64,000 nucleotides of DNA from Microplitis mediator. Taxonomy: Eukaryota > Arthropoda > Insecta > Hymenoptera > Braconidae. The stretch covers positions 17,059,948 to 17,123,947 of the forward strand of contig NC_079977.1 in the NCBI RefSeq assembly GCF_029852145.1, given 5' to 3'. The translations under genes and the position numbers were made by a program. The notes under the pieces were generated by a model. That model was not told where the DNA came from and did not search any database. It saw only the letters and a list, made by a program, of their open reading frames with translations. Positions 1 to 12,100 of the stretch are shown here, in pieces; position 1 is the first letter of the stretch; each line of letters opens with the position of its first letter.

Positions 1-3000
1 TTCGTTCAATGTCTACAATATACTTGTATCCTTGGTCTGTTTCATCTTTGGAAGTATCTGTTTCCATGCCATTAACCCCTGGGATCTAAAACACATTAAT
101 GGCAGTGAATTAAATTTTAAGTTAACAACTTATATTTAAAGAACTTGTCACATCGCCACGGGCAGAAAACATCATTTTATATAAAAAGTCATACATTATT
201 ATATGAGACTATAAAAATTCACACAAAATTATCTGAAATTATACATAACTAGCTGTTACCCACCCAGTGAACACATGACCTTAGTTTGACGTAATACGTA
301 AGTCATAGAAATTTCACGGCATCTTATGTAAATTGGTCGTCAACCTTACGTTCTATATGACTTTAGTATGATGTCAAAACGTATGGCATAATATTGATGT
401 AAAGCATGACTCTTGTATGACATCACAGCCATGACTTATATATTACGTACGCTTGACATAAGATCTAAATCACACTGTTACGTAGAAATAAAGTCATTAT
501 TGTACATCCTAATGACGTAATTTTGAAGTCATACATTAATGTCTGTAGTAAAGTTACGGTCATACGTAGTATGGATGTTACTCTGGAAGCATCGCTTCAC
601 ATCAGTGGCAAGTCAGTTGTTTACGTGATACTGATGTAGTTTTCAAGTCATTGTTTTTTATCATTGATTTATTAAAATAAAACAATCATAGAATGAATTT
701 TCAAAAGTGTGTGAATAACGACTGATGAACTGCAAAAAAGCGGGTCGATTACCTCAACCATCTCAATCGGTTAATGCGTTCAAGAGATATTGTTGGCGAA
801 AGAAATGGAGGAAAACGGTTTTTTTCATTTATCTTTGAAGTGACTTATTCGATCAATTCCTAAATCTAGGCAGCTTTAGAATTCAATAAAACGCGTCGAT
901 TGTTGCCTCAACCATTAAGATCGGTCGATTTTTTTTGAAAACAATGACATACAAAAGTCTTTTCGAGCCCGAAAATGTATCCACAACAATGTTTTCGAGC
1001 TCAAGGAGCTCAAGGAGTCGTAGAATGTCACAAAAACATCACATTTACGTCGTGTTTACGTCATTAGTTTTACATCGTCTTACGTAAAGAAGTGCGAAAT
1101 AATGAGTCAAACCTGACTCATTCATGACTCATATCTTACGTAAATGATGACTTAGCGTGAGGTCACTCTGACGTCAAATTTACGTTGATGTGTTTACTGG
1201 GCACAGCATCGGTGGGCATTTTGTAATGTTAGATGACTGTATTGTAATAGGTCCCACTTACGTTATTAATATAATACGGTCTTGATAACATAAGGACCCA
1301 CACATGTGTAAAACTTGAGGTGTTCTACGTACCTATCTAGCTATGCTCAGTGAACCTCAGGACGAGGATAACCCCGTACTGGACTACTTAGTAAAAAAAT
1401 TAAATAGAGAGAATTCTTATGTTAACTTATCAGGAAGGTTGACACGGTTTGATAATTAATTAATATATTTCAATAAGACTGATAACTATGACATTTATTA
1501 AAACGAAGTCGTTTTACAAAGTATGATGAAATGTGAACAATAACCAAAAGATGGATGATAATACTGACTCGACTGGCTAAATTATTTACAAACTTCGACT
1601 GAATTAATTTAAGACAAATGACTCTACTGATTAATTTACAAAAGACCCTACTGACTGATTAAATTACAACAAATATGATAATCGACAATTTACGCCACTC
1701 ACTTTACTCTTAACCTCCTTCAACACCAACAACTCCTAGATCTCCTCTCCAACAATCCTTTCCTCGGTCCAATATCCTCCAAAAATCCTCAGCAAATTAA
1801 ATCTCCGTATCCAATCCCAATAAGATAGACTTCAATTAACTTCAAATAATAGTTTAAATCAATTCAAATAAGCTTCCACGGCGTGGGCTTATAGGCTCTT
1901 AACTACAATTATAGCGTCAGTAGTAGTAAGTAGATAGTAAAAGCAGGAATATAGTACGTAGTGGCTGTATTGGTCAGGAAATGCGTCCGTCCACGACGAG
2001 AGCCAGTAACCAAGAGACCGACCACTCGTCTTCTCTGGGCATTGTACCTCTCTCGATTCAGGCTGACCAACCCTTAAAACCAAATTTCGAGGAACTCGAC
2101 CACAGTGACCCCAGCGCATAAGTGGCTATATTTTCTTTCATATTGGCAGTTGTTGAAGAAGGTGGCCGGATATTTTGGTGCGAGTCGAAATTAAATTTAA
2201 ACGGTGTTGAAAATTGCTACATGAAAAAATAAACTTAATAGTTGTTACAAAAAAATTCACAAATGTGAATTTCCAGAATAAAATAGAATATTCGAAAATA
2301 TAATTCTTTCTGTTCAAACTAAATATTTTAGCTCTGCGCTGCTCGCAACATCGCCCGTGTACCTACTTTTATGACTGTCCCGGGTTCGGGGCCTTAAAAG
2401 TTGATTCTTTCTGTACACAGCGCGAGCCTTTCGCCCGCATACGCAGCTCGTCTACGCGAACATTTGGTCGCCAGATTTCATTCCTTTTTTTTTATACATA
2501 GCATTTTTTATTATAAATAAGTTTACAGGACTTTCTTACGCTCACAGGAAAACGGAAAATCGAGAAACTTCGAAACCAGTTCTTGAACCTTTTTTTTCAG
2601 CATACTCGCGGTATGGATCTAGTCGTTGCCGTTTTCACCAGCAGTCTCTCTGAACTTCTGGTACCGAGCACATCGAGTATCTCCATTCTTACCAGTTTGT
2701 CTGACTAGCTTCATACAAATTATCAGCTACCAGTTCAATTAATTCTTTACTTCATACAGTGAATCGGCACTGTTTCAGTTCTAATTGATTTCAGTCTCTC
2801 GAGAATTTTATCAGTGGTTATCTGCTGTCACTGGCCTCCTGCGCAACGGCAGTTACGTTAGAAGTGATCAATCCTCTTTGTGTAATACTTCTGCTCAGCC
2901 ATCAACGATCATCAACGAGCAAGTGTACAGCATCCGGAGCAAGCAGTAGGTCTCGATCATCAGTGAGCCGCATCACACAAGTCCGCTCTGGTCTGAGCTT

Positions 3001-6000
3001 GGTATCCAGATCGGCTCATCGCAGTCTACCAGATCTCAATCACTCGATTCAGGTTTAACTAAATCATAACCTGGGTTGCCTTTCGGTATGTACACAGATT
3101 CAATTACCAGTCTCTTTGGCATATTGACATTACTCTGATATTCTTATGGGGTCACGCTATAACGATTGACCTTCAACTGTTCTCACAAGGCCTTCTTGGC
3201 ATGATCCCTGGTTCTCGGCGACCGGGATACCGCCTTGTGATTCGTCAGTGGTTATAGCGGACCATATCTAATCAGGAGAGTCCTTTCGGGTATTCTCTCC
3301 TTACCGATTGCATCATAATGGCTGACCTACCCCCAGTTCTCACCAAGGCCTCACTCAGAACCGTCCCTGGTTCTCGGCAACTGGGACACTGCCTGGTGAT
3401 CCGTCAGCGGTTATGGTGAATCGGCTAGATCGGACATTTCGAGAGATACCTACTGGATTCTCGTCTGGCTAGTCCGCATCTGACCTCTCTCAGTCTGTCA
3501 CAAGGTCTTCCTGGTCCGGGTTCATTTGCGACCGGGGCTCCACCTTGTGATCCGTCAGATGCCCTAGCAGACAGCATCAGCACATGCTCTTACTCGATCA
3601 CACCATGATGGCCGACCTGTCCACTATCTGTTACCATGATCTTAATCAGAAAGTCTCTGGTCCCACGCGACCAGGACATTGCCTGGTGAGTCGTCAGCTA
3701 TCATGGTGGATCTGTCTGATCGAGACCTACGTCTCGAGACATTCTTACGATTACGTATCTGTTCACTCCATCTTCAGTCTAATAACATTCAGCTTGAGCG
3801 GCTCGTAACACCAGTTCGTGGCTCGCGAGAACTCTAACATTACTTTCTGACTCCTAAGCTGATCTGTAGCTAATTTTCTAATATCCGAGTAAGCCATTAA
3901 CGACGTATTATTCCCAAAAGCTGCTGCTTCATCACTGCGAACGAGAAATTACGAGAATTGAACGAGTTAGTACGAGTTTGAACGAGAAAGTACGAGATTT
4001 AAAGGAGCTTGTACGAGACTACAAGCCATCGCTCTGCATCATCAGATCCGTCGCTGTGCTTATCATCACGCTGAGTATTCATCAACACCAGTCACGCATA
4101 CAGTCCACATTGAAAAGCTACAAATCTGAGTTCACTCCGCATTCATTATAATCAAGCAACAATACAATTTATTATTAAACTCGAATAAATTTATAAAACA
4201 ATTATTTTTAGTTCTTGCCCAAACAAACGGAATGCTAAAGCATTCCACCACGTTACACTATATTTTGTTTTAATTATTATTGATATCAATATCCTAGTCT
4301 TTACCGTTCGAACACCCGTAAATATACTTATTCTCTCGCACTTTTCTATGTAACAAAAAGTTGTAAGTGGTAAAAGCACAGGATAGAGACAATTTAAAAT
4401 ATTCCGGCTAGCTCACAATATCCAAATACATGTTAGATATAAGCATATATAATTATATCTGCTCAGATCTAATCATATATAAGCAGATATATAGATTTAT
4501 ACCCAAGTAGATATACTTATATCCAAGCATATATAAGTACATGTAGTTATATCTGCTCAGACCCATCTGCATGTATGTGGGTATATAGATGCAAAAATAA
4601 TTAATATCTAAGCAGATATACGTATATCCAAGAATTTATGACTATGTCCAAAAATGTGTGTCTATATGTAGTCATATTTGGTCAAATCCAATAATATTTA
4701 AATACAGGTAAGGCTCCTGAATCGTCGAGCTGTAGAGCTCAATGAGTTATAGATCAAATTGAACGGAATATCGTATAGGACCGGATAGCTCAACTAGTAG
4801 AGCACTCTGCGCGATACCGACATGGTCTGGGTTCGATTCCCAGTTCGGGCTATCTATATTTTTCTCAATTTATCTATAAATTGTCTTATTAAGAAGGTTA
4901 ATTATAAGTTTAGGTTTCACTATATTTATAAATTGTCAATAAGACAATAAGACAAAAATTTTTCGATCTTAAAGCACACTCTGATGCTTCACATCATGAG
5001 TCGTGCAAAAATGCATACATTCATTAGAATGTAGTGAAACTTCTTAAGATATATGGGCTTAAATCTATGTAGATTTCTTTAAAGATCGACATTTACGCAG
5101 ATCTGCTTGGATACACTTATATATTCGTGGATATAGTGAGATCTGTTTGGATCTCTTTGGATATTTTGAGATCTGTTTGGATCCGCTTGGATCGCGTCAA
5201 AATTTGGATCCAAGCATATCTGACTGTTCGGATCCAATCATATATGATTGGATCTAAACATTTTTTATCGGGCATGGATAACTGTTGAGATATTATTATA
5301 CATCATAATGTAACTTTTTTCCGCACAGAAAAAAAAATCTTGACTCAAGAAAATTTTTCTTCAACCAAGAAATTTTTCAGCGAGTGGAATGAAAACCGGA
5401 AATTTTTTGAACAAAGTGGAATAATTTCTTGAATTTTAAATCTTCAATTAAGAAAAAAAATTCTTAAGCCAATACATATTTCATACTTGGTCCAATAATA
5501 GATTTACTTGTTTCAAAAACTTGCATTTTTTAGTATAATAAACATTTTTCATAACCTGAGTATGTTACTTACTTAAACCAAAAAATAAAAATATTTAGTT
5601 TGAGAAAATTATACACTTAATTAAAGAACTATGAGGTTTTGAAACAATAAACGGTACAAACTCGAACTAAAAATAAAGGGAGTTGGTTTAAATAATTTAA
5701 ACTCTTGGTTTGAGTATAGTCAGAATAGCTTCATAGGACCTCAAAACGTCAACATCTGATGAAATTTCGATTTTCGCTAATCGGGGTGAAAACAATAACT
5801 TCCCGAATTTTTCGAAAATCGTCGATTTTTTTAGCGGGAAGTTAAAAAGAATAAAATTTTTTAGCTCGATAAATTTATTTGCTTAATCAAAGAAATTAAT
5901 TTCTTGGCTGAAAAATTTTTTTTCGTCTGCGACAAAAAAAAATTTTTTGGCCCAAGAGAACTTCTTCTTGGTTTAAAAAATTTTTTTCCTTAGTACAAAA

Positions 6001-7012
6001 ACTTTTTTTTTAGCTCAAGACATTGTTTCCTGACTCGATAAGGTAACAGTCTTCGGACAAGAAAAAAATTTCTCGAGTTAAGAACAATATCTTGGCCCGA
6101 AAAAAATAATGCTTTAAACCAAGAACAAACTTTCTTGGGCCAAGAAAGTTTGTTCTTGGTTTAAAACATTATTTTTCATGGTTTAAAAACTTTTTCGTTT
6201 CAGCTCAAGACATTTTTTCTTGACTTAAAAACATAACAATTTTCAGCCAAAAAAAAAATTGTTGAAATGAAAAAAAAATCTTCTCGAACCAAAAAAAAAA
6301 ATTTTGGGACCAAGAAAGATTTTTCTTGGTTTAAAGAATTTATGTTTCAGACTAAGAAAATTATGTCTTCCGCGAAGGAAATAATTTTTTGATCTAAATA
6401 ATTTTTTTACTTCAATAAAGTAAGAAATTTCGCTTGGTTCAAGAAAAAAATTTCGAAGACGTTTTATTTCTTGGTTTAACAGGGGTTCGCACTTTTCTCT
6501 CTATTACACTCAAGTCTATGAACAGTACTATCTTTGTTGCACTTGTACAGTAAATGGAAACTTCGGCCGAGTTTTTCTCTTAAACAAACGAATATTATGA
6601 ATCAATTAAAGCGTTCTTCGCTAGATTAGATAGTAATGCATCAAAGTGCGGTCTGTGTTTTGTATTGAGAGATTTTGTTTCTGAAAAAAACCCAGCCGAA
6701 AATATCTGATAACCCCTGTTAAGATTTCCTTTTTTTCTGTGCGGGTAACTGCAGTATAAAAATTATAAAAGTGTGCAATCCAAATGGATTTATTGCTAAA
6801 TTAACGATTAAGTATTTGTTGACTTACAATACCCGAACTAGATTGGCCACCCTTTGCATTACGACCATCTGTAGAAATGAGAGTACTCAGTTGTGCACTC
6901 AATAGATAAATCTAATCCACATGTAAATAGAAGAAATCATTAATTGATAATGTATTTTAATATTTAAATGTTTTGTTACCTCTACTATTGCGATTTTTGT
7001 CAAAGTTTTCAT
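1..7012 (-). CDS. Secreted-protein paralogue D (5' part only; exons 1-3, cut by window start)
   Basis: First exons of the same gene as copy A. Exon 1 is 6980-7012 (starts MKTLTKIAIV), exon 2 is 6828-6911 (28 codons, phase 0), exon 3 runs from 85 down past base 1. Exon 3 begins after a TAG acceptor and encodes ISGVNGMETETSKD. Exons 4-5 would lie to the left of the window. Exon 2 is the short form, lacking the 52-residue Cys-containing segment of copies B and C, and exon 3 reads Gly where B and C have Cys. Intron 2 is about 6.7 kb, against 0.43 kb in copy A, because several mobile elements (263-1201, 5331-6744 and others) sit in it. Such an intron is plausible for an insect, but D could also be a decayed copy whose exon 3 is no longer joined to exons 1-2. 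Function is as argued for copy A. Confidence 0.6.
263..1201. mobile_element. MITE with CCCAGTRAACACAT termini, rich in TGACGT
   Basis: Starts CCCAGTGAACACATGACC and ends with the inverted counterpart (TGTGTTTACTGGG), making a non-autonomous inverted-repeat element of about 0.94 kb. Both halves are crowded with TGACGT, TTACGT and ATGAC words. The middle (about 700-1020) holds the GAGCTC/TTTTCGAG dispersed module. A second copy is at 61900-63293. No transposase coding is visible, and the superfamily is not identifiable. It lies in intron 2 of copy D. Confidence 0.75.
1680..2210. repeat. Diverged dispersed repeat, copy 1 (pair with 8460-9035)
   Basis: Shares with 8460-9035 an ordered set of blocks: AAGCTTCCAC, a GTAGTAGTAA stretch, a GTCCGTCCACGA block followed by GAGCCAGTA and CCAAGAGA, a TCGTCTCTGG-like block, and a gap ending in GGTGCGAGTC. 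No coding capacity is seen. It may be part of an old LTR or other retroelement. Confidence 0.55.
2211..3119. other. Intronic stretch, no gene seen
   Basis: Mixed-composition sequence within intron 2 of copy D. The short plus-strand reading frame at 2864-3058 has no recognisable motif and is not called. A relatively GC-rich patch at about 2330-2480 has no recognised feature. Confidence 0.4.
3120..3740. repeat. Four tandem ~160-bp units, each with a CACAAGG...CCTTGTG hairpin
   Basis: Four imperfect units start near 3175, 3335, 3495 and 3625. Each has a TCTCACAAGG-like arm, a central GGTTCTCGGCGACC-like block, an arm such as CCTTGTGA, and then TCCGTCAG. Each unit can fold on itself. The reading frame at 3584-3808 is a by-product. 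The family is unknown. Confidence 0.6.
4420..5275. repeat. GATC-rich array (AGATATA / GGATCT / AGCAGATATA units)
   Basis: Dense short repeats such as AGCATATATAA, ATCTGCTCAGATCT and GGATCTGTTTGGAT flank an embedded tRNA-like unit (4690-4960). The right end reads TTTTTTATCGGGC. This resembles the CCCGGGAAA-ended elements elsewhere in the window, but no clear left terminus was found. Confidence 0.45.
4690..4960 (+). repeat. tRNA-derived repeat unit, copy 1 (tRNA-like core 4779-4851)
   Basis: The core has an A-box-like TAGCTCAACTAG and a B box GGTTCGATTCC, with a perfect 5-bp T stem (CTGGG/CCCAG). The acceptor and anticodon stems are imperfect and U33 is absent, so it is unlikely to be a working tRNA. 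The flanks (AGATCAAATTGAACGG on the left, TATCTATATTTTTCTCAA on the right) also occur at 23428-23696 and 43647-43980, so this is a repeat family and not a lone tRNA gene. Confidence 0.6.
5331..6744. mobile_element. MITE with CCGCACAGAAAAAAA termini, inserted in copy D intron
   Basis: Inverted ends CCGCACAGAAAAAAA and TTTTTTCTGTGCGG flank 1.4 kb of CTTGG/CCAAG-type runs (TTTCTTGACTCAAGAAAA and variants), largely self-complementary. The paralogous intron of copy A reads straight through at 12430-12470 (taactttttt then cgggtaactgcag), which serves as an empty site. A smaller TTAA-flanked element is nested at 6480-6718. Confidence 0.75.
6480..6718. mobile_element. 239-bp TTAA-flanked MITE (CAGGGGTT termini)
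   Basis: Starts CAGGGGTT and ends AACCCCTG, with TTAA directly on both sides (6476-6479 and 6719-6722). A TTAA duplication with short inverted ends is the signature of the piggyBac superfamily, so a piggyBac-type non-autonomous element is likely. It is nested in the 5331-6744 element and has no coding. Confidence 0.7.
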
Positions 7013-7200
7013 TGTTCTAGTTATTGTCAGAAGTAACGATAAGAACTATTGACACTAAAAAATTAATTTTGACTATTAGTACTGAAACCCGCTTGCTTAA
7101 TTATCGGTAACATTCGCGATATACTAAAATTACATCAATTATCGTTATCGATAATTGCTGCTTACAAGTTTATCATATGATTGTAGAAGTATCTATAAGC
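7013..7200 (-). promoter_or_regulatory. 5' flank of copy D, conserved with A, B and C
   Basis: About 190 bp upstream of the start is shared with the other copies. It includes CAATTATCGTTATCGATAATT (7137-7157), with the TATCGATA palindrome known in insects as the DREF site, and several GATAA words. No clear TATA box is seen in D. Confidence 0.4.
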
Positions 7201-8040
7201 CTAAGGAAATTAGAATTTTCAATACCAGGAAAAAAATTTTTTTTTTAACTTTTACTAAACTTTAATACATTGTATAAAATTTTATAAAGTTTTTTATTTT
7301 TTTTCCTGGGAGGGGTCACCCTACCAACTAACGTCTCACGTCAACGCTGCTTAACATTTACTACTGATGAATTGTAATCTGCACTGTTAGTCTACTGTAC
7401 ACTTATGAATATGAACAATCCGTGGCTCTATTTATGATTATACATGGATTTTTATCAGCCATCTTTCATAGTAGTAATTAATACTAACCCTTATTAAAAG
7501 AAACGATTTAAAACAATTAGAAAAAAAAGTGCATTGCAAATATGTTTTTTTATAACAAAATGGTTGAAAGAAAAAAATCTGGGCGTCGGTTGGCCCTGCG
7601 GGCCAGCCCCAAAAACTACCCGCTGTTTTCGAGTTCAAGGAGCTTGAAAACATCACTGTGAATTTATTTTCGAGCTCCTCGTTAAAAAAGCGTATTAATC
7701 CAGAATTGATAACTGTTACAACGGACGTTGTAAAGTCGAAATAATTATATTTTCCATATGTTAATAGTGATTATTTTGTTACTGTACCTATATTACAATA
7801 TAACAATTGACTTTGAAATTAGTTTATACATTTTATTTATATGATAATCCTAATCCTTTCAATAACGTTAAAAGTATATTTAATGTTTGCATTTAAAGAT
7901 AATTTATGGTAACTAAAATTTGGACACTACAAATAAAAATAAAAATTAAGAAATTTTACATGAAATTACACTATCGATTATTAAATCGATACATAATACG
8001 AAGTAGTATAATACATAGTTTAAAATATAGTTTATTAACA
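7201..8040. other. Intergenic D-A, with GAGCTC dispersed module at 7560-7690
   Basis: No gene seen. At 7575-7670 lies the block GGGCCAGCCCC-AAAACT(A/T)CCCGCTGTTTTCGAG(C/T)TC, found many times in this window. The minus-strand reading frame at 7438-7656 is produced by this repeat. Confidence 0.5.
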
Positions 8041-8460
8041 TAAGAATACCGTTTATTTTCATGCAGTCATGACATTAATATTACCTCAGTGGTATGTAAG
8101 AGGATGACCTGGAGTTAATGCTTAAGTATGACGTTCATCGTACATCAATTTTACGTGAAAATATGAGCTGTTACTTATGTAAGCATATGACGGTATTATT
8201 ATATCACTTTTACGTCAGAATATGACTTGTAATTTATGTAATTTTATGATTTATTTCTTACGTAAATAATACATAAATTTATGACTTTAATATGACGTCA
8301 TAGTATAATAGGGATAGGACATAATATTTAAGTCACCATTATGATGTTATATAAAAGTCAAATTTTAGGTCAGTTCCATGTCATAATTATGTCACACTAT
8401 ATGACATCATCTCAAAGTCATCAATAAAGTCATTTTTATGTCGTATCTATGTAAAAATTG
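8040..8460. repeat. TGACGT/TTACGT-rich fragment related to the CCCAGT element
   Basis: Repeated words ATGACGT, TTTTACGT and TATGACTT, as in the 263-1201 and 61900-63293 elements, but without recognisable CCCAGT termini. Probably a truncated or diverged relative. Confidence 0.4.
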
Positions 8461-9035
8461 TATGATCTCCAGATGACCTGTCTCGAGTCCTCCACTCGTC
8501 CAATCCTCCAATCCAAACCAACAATTTCCTTTAGGTCCAAAATCCACTTTAACTTCTCCAACAATTATCTTCCAATAGTCCAAATTTATGTAATAACTCC
8601 AATTACTCGATTACTCCAATTTATTGTAATTTACTCAGATAAGCTTCCACCCCAGGTGGACTTATCAGGTCTTGGCTAGACTTTCGGCGTACGTTGTTAC
8701 AAGTTAGTAGTAATGCGTAGTAGTAGTAATCCGTAGGTATCCGGGAAAAACGTCCGTCACCGTTGCGTGCCGTTGGTCGAGAATTGAACTGGTTGCAGTG
8801 GCCAGGAAAAGCGTCCGTCCACGATGCGAGCCAGTAGCCAAGAGAACGACAGCTCGTCGTCTCTGGCTCACGAATCTCTCGGTCCCAAGTCTACCAACTT
8901 CTAAAACAACTTCGTCGAAACTCGACGTTAGCGACCCCAATGATGAGTAGGTGTGTCTTGTGTCAGCCGTTGTTGTAGGAGGAGGTCACTTTCGTTTTTG
9001 GCGCGAGCCGATTTAAATTCCGAAAATAAAATAAA
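8460..9035. repeat. Diverged dispersed repeat, copy 2 (pair with 1680-2210)
   Basis: Same block order as 1680-2210: AAGCTTCCACC, GTAGTAGTAA, GTCCGTCCACGATG, GAGCCAGTAGCCAAGAGA, CGTCTCTGG, ending GCGCGAGCC. It lies just 3' of copy A. The reading frames across it show no conserved protein. Confidence 0.55.
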
Positions 9036-9095
9036 ACAATTCTACCCCGTTACAAGATGTGAAAAAAATTACAAAATTAGTGTTTTCACAATGTT

Positions 9096-9101
9096 TTATT
9101 T
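9096..9101 (-). terminator. Poly(A) signal AATAAA of copy A
   Basis: AATAAA on the minus strand about 40 bp after the stop codon of copy A. The same signal in the same context (GAAAATAAAACATYG) follows copies B and C. Confidence 0.6.
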
Positions 9102-9139
9102 TCATTTTGAATAGTAAACATTACAATAATGAATAATTA

Positions 9140-12100
9140 CTAAAGTTTACGAGTCTTATCTGTACACTCAGTTGAGCCTTTTTCAATTTTGAATGCAAGA
9201 TCAGCCCCCACTGCAAATTTATCCTGCGGTGTATCGAAAGCGAGATTTAACGAATAATCACCACATGGTATTGCTTCATTGAACGTGAGTTCTACTGATG
9301 ACATCTTAATAGGAAGAGTATAATTTGTCTCCTAAAAAATAAATGGAAATGATTGACTACCTATAGTTTTAATGTTCTGCAAAAAAGTATTGCTCATAAT
9401 TATTTAAATACTTTTGGTATTGGGCATTCTTGGCCGTTCATAACAAGCAAATTTATAATTTTCCAAACATTGGCTTCAGTAGACCCCTCGGGATATGAAT
9501 GATCGCACACAGGATTCATTTTCACACCGAATATTGATTTGTAAACAAGCTTATTATTCACGAAGATCAAGGCTGCGGACTATTGTTTACAAATAAACAG
9601 TTATAATAACGGCCACAATTTAATATCCAGGTGTTAAGATTATCGGTGTTAAAATAACGTCGGCAGCGGTGTTAAAATTTTTCCCGGTGTTAAGCAGTGT
9701 TAAAAAAATAAGCTTTATTTTGAAGTATCAGAAGTCTCATTGTGTTTCGAATAAAAAAACAATTTTTTATTGTTTCAAAAATTAATGATAAGACAGATTT
9801 ACCAATTTATGGAGAAATTCAAAGAATAATCGACCACAATGAGACGTCAATGTTATTGTATAATATATGGAACGGAACACAGATTTTTATGATTGAAGTC
9901 TCTTTGCAAACTAAATCACCAAGAAAAATGAAATAAAACTATCAATGATTAATTTCATATCATTAAATCAGGTATTACCTCATAAAAAACATCAGAGCTA
10001 TAATTTAAAAAATTATAATATTTTTTCTAAATATTTAATTTGATAAGTGATCAAAAATTGATGCAATTTTTTTCAGATTATTCAAGTCATTTTTTTCAAT
10101 TTTATAGGCAATAAATATTTAACTTCGCGCCAATAAAATTGAAAATTATCATAAAATAAGGGAAGTTATTGGTTTTGGTCCAATTTTAGAAAACCGAGGT
10201 TTCAACAGGCCTAGACGTTTTGAGGTCCTAGGAATCTATTCTGACTAATTTTAAGATGATGTCCGAGTGTATGTACAGCGTTGGCCCAAAAGTATTAGGC
10301 ACCCTAATCCACATAATTTGTGGTTAGCTCACCAGATGTTTTATGGCCCAAAGAAATAGGTGATCTATTGTTTTAATCAGGGATGGGCAAAATAGGATTT
10401 AATAAATACTGAGTATTTAAGTAAAATTTGACTTGAAACCCAAATTAATTATTGGTACGTGTCTAAAAAACACTTATCCTTAGAAACAGAAAAAGTACTA
10501 AATAGTTTGTAACTTAGTATTTTTGATGATTTATCTATACTAAATACATTGTACTTGGTACTTGAAAGTTGTAGTAAGTACTAAAGACTATTGTACTTTT
10601 TACTTAAATTTGATATAAGTACTAAGCATAATTGTAATTAGAACTTATAATTGCCACAGTATCTATTAAAAAAAAAATTTTAATACTTATTCTATCACTG
10701 CCAGAACTTTACATACGACGATTGAGACTTAAAATTATAATTTTTGAATATACTATTGCACTCCTAAGATTTTAATAGTCAAATTTATTCATTAGATGAT
10801 ATTAATATATTATTGTCAAATTTATACTGTTTAGTTCAAATAAGTACACGCGTACACAGAAAAAAAAGTTATCTTGAGTCAAGAAAATATTTTTGAAGAC
10901 AAACGTTTTCGGGAACCAAGTCAAGATTTTCTTGAGCCAAGAGAATTTGTCTTGGTTAAAAAAAATTCGTCTTGGTCGCAGAAGATTTCTACTTTATCTG
11001 AGAGGATTTAGGTCTCCAAAAAAATTTTCTTAAATCAAGAATATTTACCTTCAGTCGAGAATTTTTTTTTTTCTGTGTACAGTTTATGTTTCAGCTTCAA
11101 GCAGTAGTCTAATCAATCATTTTTATATACCCGTGCAAAAATGATTATATGAAATTTTATAACATCATTTCTTTACGGGTTCTTAAAAAAAAAAAAACTT
11201 CTTTCTATTGACATAAAATTTTAAATAAAAAGTTCTTTTAGAGTTAAAAAGTTGAATCGTTTTAATTTATTATTGGCTTAACTTCTATAGTCAATCTAAA
11301 AAATACTCTCGGAGTTTTTAATTATTTTTTGTTAGAAACACCAATGATCTAGTACTTAAATGCAACTTTTAATCTCAGTACAAATGTACTTAGTACTTGA
11401 ATCGTTCTATGAGTACAAAAGTATTCTTATTTAGTCGAAAAATCAACAATTATAAAATCTAATCAGCTCTAGTACTCAATGAAACGCGTCGATTGCCACC
11501 TCAACCGTCTCAATCGGTCAATTCGTTCGAGAGATATCGTTGGAGAAAAAATGGTAAAAAACGTTTTTTTTTTCGAAAACAACGGCATACAAAAGTATTT
11601 TCGAGCTCGAAAATGTATTCACAATGATGTTTTCGAGCTCTTTGAGCTCGAATACAGCGAGAAGTTTTGGGGCTGGCCCGAAGTGTCAACCGATAGACCG
11701 ATTTTTTATTTGTAGATTTTGAAACGTTTATACTTAGACCCTCATACTCCGATCGGAATTGATTTACCCCACATGTGCACCGTTTTAACACCGGTTGAAT
11801 AACACCGCTACACCGCTGTGATCATTTTAACATCGTAACGGTATTAAAGTGAGTCCATTTTGATACCGTTTTTTTTTTTTACAGTACACAGTTATTCAAA
11901 CAAAATAATTACTATTTGGAGGTCATTTCCTGTCTCCATTGTTTTACGATATAACAAATATGAATCGTTATCTTTATTGTAATGTGCATATAAATAAGTG
12001 TTACCAGGCGTGGATAAATCAGTTCGATCAATGTCTACAATATACTTGTATCCTTGGTCTGTTTGATCTTTGGAAGTCTCTGTTTCCATGCCATTAACCC

